From assembly GCA_900555435.1 (NCBI GenBank), contig USLH01000113.1, positions 1-7,322 on the forward strand: a DNA stretch of 7,322 nucleotides, read 5' to 3'. Below are positions 1 through 4,500 of this stretch, one piece after another; the stretch's first letter is position 1, and each line of letters begins with the position of its first letter. The DNA is from an uncultured Oscillospiraceae bacterium (GTDB lineage: Bacteria > Bacillota > Clostridia > Oscillospirales > Ruminococcaceae). The notes under the pieces are model-generated. The model saw only the letters and a list, made by a program, of their open reading frames with translations. It was not told where the DNA came from and searched no databases. The translations under genes and the position numbers were made by a program.

Positions 1-214
1 TGTGGATTTTCTGCTGTTCAATCAGATGGATAAGCAGCCTGTGCTGGCTATCGAAGTGGATGGGACTGGCTTCCATGAGACCGGAAGCAAGCAGGCAGAG
101 CGGGACAGGAAGAAGAACTTCATTTTGGCGAAGTGCGCCGTTCCGCTCCTATGCTCCCGTACAGACGGTAGCGGAGAAAAAGAGAAGGTAAGAAACGCAT
201 TAAAGAGGGAATAA
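1..214 (+). CDS. C-terminal fragment of a DUF2726/helicase-type protein (5' truncated)
   Basis: The gene enters from the left edge. Its frame (codons from base 2) runs 70 codons to a TAA at 212-214. The GTG at 2-4 is almost certainly an internal valine, because the homologous region is normally the end of a much larger protein. The visible part reads as a PD-(D/E)XK nuclease-like core: a 'DFLLFN' strand, then 'PVLAIEVDG' carrying the acidic E-x-D signature, then 'FHETGSKQAERDRKKN', a hydrophobic strand 'VPLL', and 'GSGEKEKVRNALK' at the end. This pattern is familiar from the C-terminal DUF2726-like domain of Clostridia AAA/superfamily-1 helicase-like proteins, often linked to DNA repair or defence. 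That assignment is from memory of the family; no helicase motif lies in the window. The gene ends 46 bases before a strong bidirectional terminator and converges on the SASP gene. Confidence 0.7.
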   Translation, partial: VDFLLFNQMDKQPVLAIEVDGTGFHETGSKQAERDRKKNFILAKCAVPLLCSRTDGSGEKEKVRNALKRE

Positions 215-259
215 CGGTATGTAGGACGAATCCATGGCGCTCCTTTCCCTAGCACCCGC

Positions 260-317
260 ATAAAAAATCACCGCCCGGCTGCGAAATCTTTCCGACAGCC
301 GGGCGGTGATTTTTTAT
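260..317. terminator. Bidirectional rho-independent terminator between convergent genes
   Basis: A perfect 22-bp inverted repeat (arms 260-281 and 296-317) encloses a 14-base loop. The GC-rich core 'caccgcccggctg' pairs with 'cagccgggcggtg'. The stem is flanked by A6 on the left and T6 on the right, so either strand reads as a hairpin followed by a U tract. It lies between the stop of the rightward gene (214) and the stop of the leftward SASP gene (322), the expected position for a shared terminator. Confidence 0.93.
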
Positions 318-321
318 TTCT

Positions 322-513
322 TTACTTCATGGAGTTCTCGTAGGACTCGATCATCTTCTTAACCATCTGACCGCCCACGGAACCCGCCTGCTTCGAGGTC
401 AGGTCGCCGTTGTAGCCCTGCTTGAGGTTAACGCCAACCTCGTTGGCCGCTTCCATCTTGAAACGCTCCATAGCGTCTTTCGCCTGGGGAACCATCACTT
501 TGTTACTGGACAT
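322..513 (-). CDS. Alpha/beta-type small acid-soluble spore protein (SASP)
   Basis: This 63-residue protein belongs to the alpha/beta SASP family. These proteins coat DNA in the dormant spore, shift it toward an A-like form and protect it from UV and chemicals; they are degraded at germination by the GPR protease. Both family signatures are visible. Residues 19-28 ('KMEAANEVGV') match the GPR cleavage region, with the scissile bond expected after Glu21. Residues 43-48 ('AGSVGG') are the conserved glycine-rich turn, followed by an amphipathic helix 'MVKKMIESYE'. Length is typical (about 60-70 residues). The ATG at 511-513 is preceded by AAGGAG (523-528) at a 9-base spacing, which fixes the start. 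Expression is probably in the forespore under sigma-G (see the candidate promoter upstream). The paralogue number (sspA, sspB, and so on) cannot be assigned. Confidence 0.97.
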   Translation of the reverse strand: MSSNKVMVPQAKDAMERFKMEAANEVGVNLKQGYNGDLTSKQAGSVGGQMVKKMIESYENSMK

Positions 514-561
514 GAGATTGCACTCCTTACATCTTATTGATTCAAGTTTCGGCGTTTGCTT

Positions 562-593
562 TAGTATTTTGCGCCGCCTACCCGTCTTTATGT
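562..593 (-). promoter_or_regulatory. Candidate sigma-G-like promoter for the SASP gene
   Basis: On the minus strand, 'AATACTA' (562-568) matches six of seven positions of the sigma-G -10 consensus CATNCTA. 'ACATA' (589-593) matches four of five positions of the -35 GHATR. The spacer is about 20 bases, longer than the usual 17-18, so the -35 half is doubtful. The location, about 50 bases upstream of the SASP start and overlapping the end of the preceding gene, fits a forespore promoter. This is an inference from pattern and context. Confidence 0.4.
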
Positions 594-1139
594 CTGGAAA
601 AATTTTTCCTTTCCCGTCTCGGAGACCCCGCCCAGCAGCATCAGCGCCGCCCCGCAGGCTAAGATCGGATAGTCCCCCACCCCCTTAGGGATATTCACCG
701 GCAGATCCATGGGCTCTACCCTTATCCCCGCCGGACCCGTCACCTCCCGCATCAGCGAGATCACCGCCCTCCCCTCTTCCCGGCTGGAAAAGGTCACCGT
801 GTCCTTTCCGGACAGCCCGCAGGTCACCGCCCTCGCCCCCAGCCTGGAAAGCTCCCGCAGTTGCCCTTCCTCCTCGGAGCTGACGATCACCGCCGCCCCC
901 TCCGGAAGAAAAAGCCCCTCCGGCAGCGGTCGCCCGGCGCAGGCTAAGTAGAGCCCTCTTTTCCCCTCCGCCTCCCGCAGCCCCGGATAGAACAGAAAAA
1001 GCAACTCCCGCCCGCTCCCCCGCATCAAAACCCGCTCCCCCGTGCAGCAGGTCACGCAAAACCTCCGGGAAAGGTTTTTAAAAAGAAAGTCCGCCATCGG
1101 ATCGTCCCGGTTTCCACCCAAAAGGATCAGCTGATTCAT
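588..1139 (-). CDS. Conserved-looking protein of unknown function
   Basis: I do not recognise a named function for this 183-residue protein. It begins with a hydrophobic strand and glycine turn ('MNQLILLGGNRDDP'), has a central strand 'AAVIVSSEEEGQLRELSRLG', then 'ARAVTCGLSGKDTVTFSSREEGRAVISL', continuing to a Pro-rich 'VEPMDLPVNIPKG' and a small hydrophobic helix 'YPILACGAALMLLGG'. The TCGLS-x-K-x-T-x-TFSS stretch, with a preceding 'SR.GA' strand, resembles a family of uncharacterised Clostridia proteins with a Mur-ligase-like or Rossmann-like layout; this is recalled and unverified. There is no signal peptide and it is probably cytoplasmic. The ATG at 1137-1139 follows a modest ribosome site, GAAAGGG (1149-1155 on the minus strand). 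The coding bias is strongly GC-rich. It lies 74 bases upstream of the SASP gene on the same strand with no terminator between, so read-through is possible. Confidence 0.72.
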   Translation of the reverse strand: MNQLILLGGNRDDPMADFLFKNLSRRFCVTCCTGERVLMRGSGRELLFLFYPGLREAEGKRGLYLACAGRPLPEGLFLPEGAAVIVSSEEEGQLRELSRLGARAVTCGLSGKDTVTFSSREEGRAVISLMREVTGPAGIRVEPMDLPVNIPKGVGDYPILACGAALMLLGGVSETGKEKFFQT

Positions 1140-1184
1140 AACGCTTCGCCCTTTCGATTTTTTTGCATTGTTAGTTTGCCCATC

Positions 1185-1294
1185 TTTTCTTAAAAATCAA
1201 AATTGCAGCCGTTCTTCGCCAAACCCTGTATTTTCTCCGGAATTTCTCTGTTTTTTCCATGAAAGCGCAAGAAAATCCATGCTTTTTAAGAAAA
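1185..1294. repeat. 12-bp inverted repeat pair in the intergenic region
   Basis: 'TTTTCTTAAAAA' (1185-1196) is the exact reverse complement of 'TTTTTAAGAAAA' (1283-1294), with 86 bases between the arms. The arms are AT-rich and could arise by chance in this low-complexity region. They could also be paired binding sites for a regulator acting on the divergent genes. Confidence 0.3.
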
Positions 1295-1428
1295 ACGCTC
1301 AAAAAACTTCACCCTTTTCATAGGATACGCAGAAAGAATCCCAGAATCCGCAAAGCAATCCAAGCAGAATCTGTTAAAATGAAGCTAGCGGATCCTGCCC
1401 TTTTCTCCCTCGGGATCCATCCATATGG

Positions 1429-1434
1429 AAAGGA
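1429..1434 (+). promoter_or_regulatory. Ribosome binding site deciding the start at 1445
   Basis: AAAGGA ends 10 bases before the ATG at 1445. The same frame is open upstream and contains another ATG at 1379. That one has no Shine-Dalgarno sequence and would bury the signal peptide behind 22 polar residues, so 1445 is preferred. Confidence 0.65.
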
Positions 1435-1444
1435 ACGTGAAACC

Positions 1445-1525
1445 ATGAATCTGCGATTTCGGAAACTGACCGCAGCCATCGTCTCGCTGCTGGTCGCAAT
1501 TTCCTCGGTGTCACCGGTTTTTGCG
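1445..1525 (+). other. Signal peptide region of the giant surface protein
   Basis: Residues 1-27 show a positive n-region (Arg4, Arg6, Lys7), a hydrophobic core (AAIVSLLVAIS), a helix-breaking Pro24 and a 'VFA' site with cleavage expected after Ala27. This is a standard Sec/signal peptidase I signal; there is no lipobox cysteine. Confidence 0.93.
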
Positions 1526-4500
1526 GCGGAAGCCGACGAGATTCCCGATGCCGAAAGCACCTCTTACTCGGCGGCTGCACCACAGTCCAATGAGAAAGAG
1601 ATTTCCCCCTTCTCCACCGGAACCACCTACTACGTCGCCGCAAACGGAAGCGACGACAACTCCGGCACCATTGACGCTCCCCTGAAGACCTCCACCGCCG
1701 CCGCTGCCAAGCTTCAACCCGGCGACACCCTGATCTTCCGGGAGGGCACCTACAACGGCGTGATGGTGTTCCAGGGCCGCGGCTCCTCCAATGAGGAACC
1801 CATCACCATCAAAGCCTGCGAAGGTGAAAACGCCACCCTTACCTCTGACAACGGCCAGTACGTCATCTTCATCGGCCACAGCCAGAATATCGTGATCGAG
1901 GGTCTCACCTTCTCCGGTAAAAACGGAGAAAAGCGGGGCAACGGCATCGACATCGTAAACTTCGATGCCAGCATGCAGCAGACCCGGGACATCACCGTCC
2001 GCAGCTGCACCTTTATCGACTGTGAGCCCGCCTTCATCGTCCGGGACGTCATCGAAAACAATGAGACCGACATGAAGTTCGCAAACATGATCTTCGAGAA
2101 CAACCTGATCGGCTCCAGCGACCCCGACAGCAAGATCGGCAAAGGCATCTCCCTGCAGGAAATGCGCATCGCCGACGGCTCCGTGGGCGTCATCCGCAAC
2201 AACGTGATCCTGAACGCCAAGTGGAGCCTTTACATGTGGGGTCGCAGCGAAAACGTTCTGGTCTACAACAACACCTTCCTCGACACCTACGATAAGAACG
2301 AGGGCGGTCACTACGACATCTACCCCATTCAGGGCGCATACAATAAGACGATCTACCAACCCGGCATCTCTTATAACTGTGTCTTCAAGAACAACATCTT
2401 TACCAAGCCCATCCGTACCCAGCTGGAAAATGGTGCGACCCTCCTCGATGAGGACAAAGGCAACGTCTTTGACTACAACCTCTACGACGCTTCCTCCCTC
2501 ACCGACTACGTCACCTACAACTACGGCGGCGAAGGCCCCAAGCTGACCTTCGAGGAGCTGCAGGCGTTCAAGAGCCTTAATTTTGAAGCCCACGGCAAAT
2601 ACGCCCCCGTTTCCTTCGTCGACCGCAAGACCGACGCCCACTTAAGCGGTGCCACCAACCCCGCCATCAGCGGAGCTGCCGATTCCATCACGGATTCCGT
2701 CAACGCTCCCGCCAAGGACGCCGAAGGCAAGGCTCGCACCGGCGAGTTCGGCGCATACGCCTACGCCGCAAGCCTTGTTTTCGTCGGTGCAAACGAAGGT
2801 GCCGGCACCGGCACCGCCGATGATCCCTACCCCTCCATCTCTGCCGCTATCACAGCCGGTGCCAAAGAGATCCAGGTAAAAGCGGGCACTTATGAAGAGG
2901 GCTTCCTCTCCATTCCTGCCGGCGTTTCCTTAAAGCCTTACCGGAACGACGAAGTGACCATAACGGGAACCGTTTCCGCAAACGGTACGGAGGAAGCGCC
3001 CACTCTGATTTCTGGAATCACCTTCACCGACCGAACGCTGGCTCTGAACACAGTCGCCTTCTCGAACTGCACCTTTGAGGGTCCGCTGGAGCTGATGGGG
3101 AAAGACCCCTCTGTCGCTTCTTCCGCCATAAAAGGCGGGATCACGGCCCAGAACACCGGCTGCACCGTGGAAAACTGCCTGATCCTCTCCGCCGCCACCG
3201 GCCTGACAGCAAAAGACGGCAGCAAGGTTTTCCTCGTAAACAACACCTTCTACAGCAACGACAAAGACCTTTCCGTTGAAGCCGGCTGCACCGTCAACGC
3301 TTACAACAACATCTTCGCTTCGGAAAGCACCGTATCCGGCACCCTGAACGCAGACTACAACTGCTACTCCGATTCTCTGCCTTCGGATTATCTGAATACC
3401 ATCACCGAAGCCCACTCCATCCAGGCAGATCCCCAGTTCATCAACGTCCGTGCAGGCGACTTCCGCCTTTACCGTCAAAGCCCCTGCGCAGCCGCCGGTG
3501 ACAGCTCCAAAGCCCCCGCTTCCGACCTGTCCGGCGCTACCCGCAGCACTCCTCCCGCCATCGGCGCATATGAACCCTCTGACGTGAAGAACGTCTACTA
3601 CGTCTCCCCCGATGGCGACGACACCGCCGCCGGCACCGAAAGCGCCCCCTTCCAGACCCTTTCTGCAGCCGTTTCGGCTGTCCGTCCCGGCGAAGAAGTG
3701 GTGATCTTGGACGGCACCTACACCGAAGACGTCACGATCTTAAACAAATCCGTCTACAGGACTGACGGATGCGTGATCCGCACCGCCGGCAAGAACGCCG
3801 TTTTAAACGGCACCCTCAGCATCGGCAGCTGCGAGGGTCTCACCATCTCCGGCCTGACTGTAACGGGCACTTTGAACGTGCAGAATTCTTCCGACGTAAA
3901 CTTCAACGGCCTGATCCTGAAAAACGGTGCCGATTTTGAGAACAGCACGGTGATTGCTTCCGACCTGACCGTTACCGGAAAAGGTGTCACGGTGGCGGCA
4001 GGCTCCTTAGACCTCACCCGCACGAAGATCTCCGGCGTGGACATCGCCATCCATTCCACCCGGCAGTCCACTCTGACCCTCACCGCTTCCCAGATCGTTG
4101 ACTGCACCACCGGCGTCATGTCTGAGGGCGATTCTCCCCTCCATGTGGTCAACAACACCTTCTATAACGTCGAGGGTTACAGCGTCGACGTATCCCAGCA
4201 GAACAGCCGGGACATCGACCTTGACCTCTACAACAACATCTACGCCCGTGCCTCCCGTACCAACAAGCCCTTCATCCGGGTGAACAAAGCCTACGGCTTC
4301 AACACGGAAAACAACATCTATGACGCCGATTCCGACCAGGTCATCGGCACCATCCTCACCTCCGACGCCGAAGACGCTCCTATGGAAGACCGGAATCTTT
4401 CCGCCATGCAGAACGGCGGAGACGACACGGTAAGCGTCACGGCCGACCCCATGCTCCGTGATCCGGAAAACGGCGACTTCTCTCCCAAGAAGGGCAGCCC

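Larger units (their letters stand above)
1140..1444. promoter_or_regulatory. Divergent AT-rich intergenic region
   Basis: This stretch separates the leftward unknown gene from the rightward giant surface-protein gene and should hold promoters for both. It is clearly more AT-rich than either flank. Possible elements for the rightward gene are a -10-like TAAAAT (1375-1380) without a convincing -35, and a 'CATAGGATA' (1319-1327) that fits the sigma-K -10 pattern CATANNNTA but lacks a well-spaced -35. A 10-bp palindrome TCCATATGGA (1420-1429) sits just before the ribosome site. I see no RNA gene, riboswitch or convincing coding frame here. Confidence 0.5.

Noticed and set aside
22..261. Minus-strand frame of 79 codons opposite the left-edge gene
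   Set aside because: It overlaps the nuclease-like coding end on the other strand, begins next to the terminator and has no recognisable motif.
685..1059. Minus-strand frame of 124 codons inside the unknown gene
   Set aside because: It is glycine- and alanine-rich with no motifs, and overlaps the 588-1139 frame, which has better composition, a ribosome site and recognisable structure.
1379..1444. Alternative in-frame ATG at 1379 for the giant gene
   Set aside because: It has no Shine-Dalgarno sequence and would add 22 polar residues in front of a well-formed signal peptide; 1445 has AAAGGA at a good spacing.
1511..2641. Long minus-strand open frame of 376 codons opposite beta-helix module 1
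   Set aside because: Its product is dominated by Val, Asp and Gly with no domain signature, as expected from the reverse complement of C-ending Asn, Ile, Thr and Phe codons. The plus-strand frame has clear domains across the same region.
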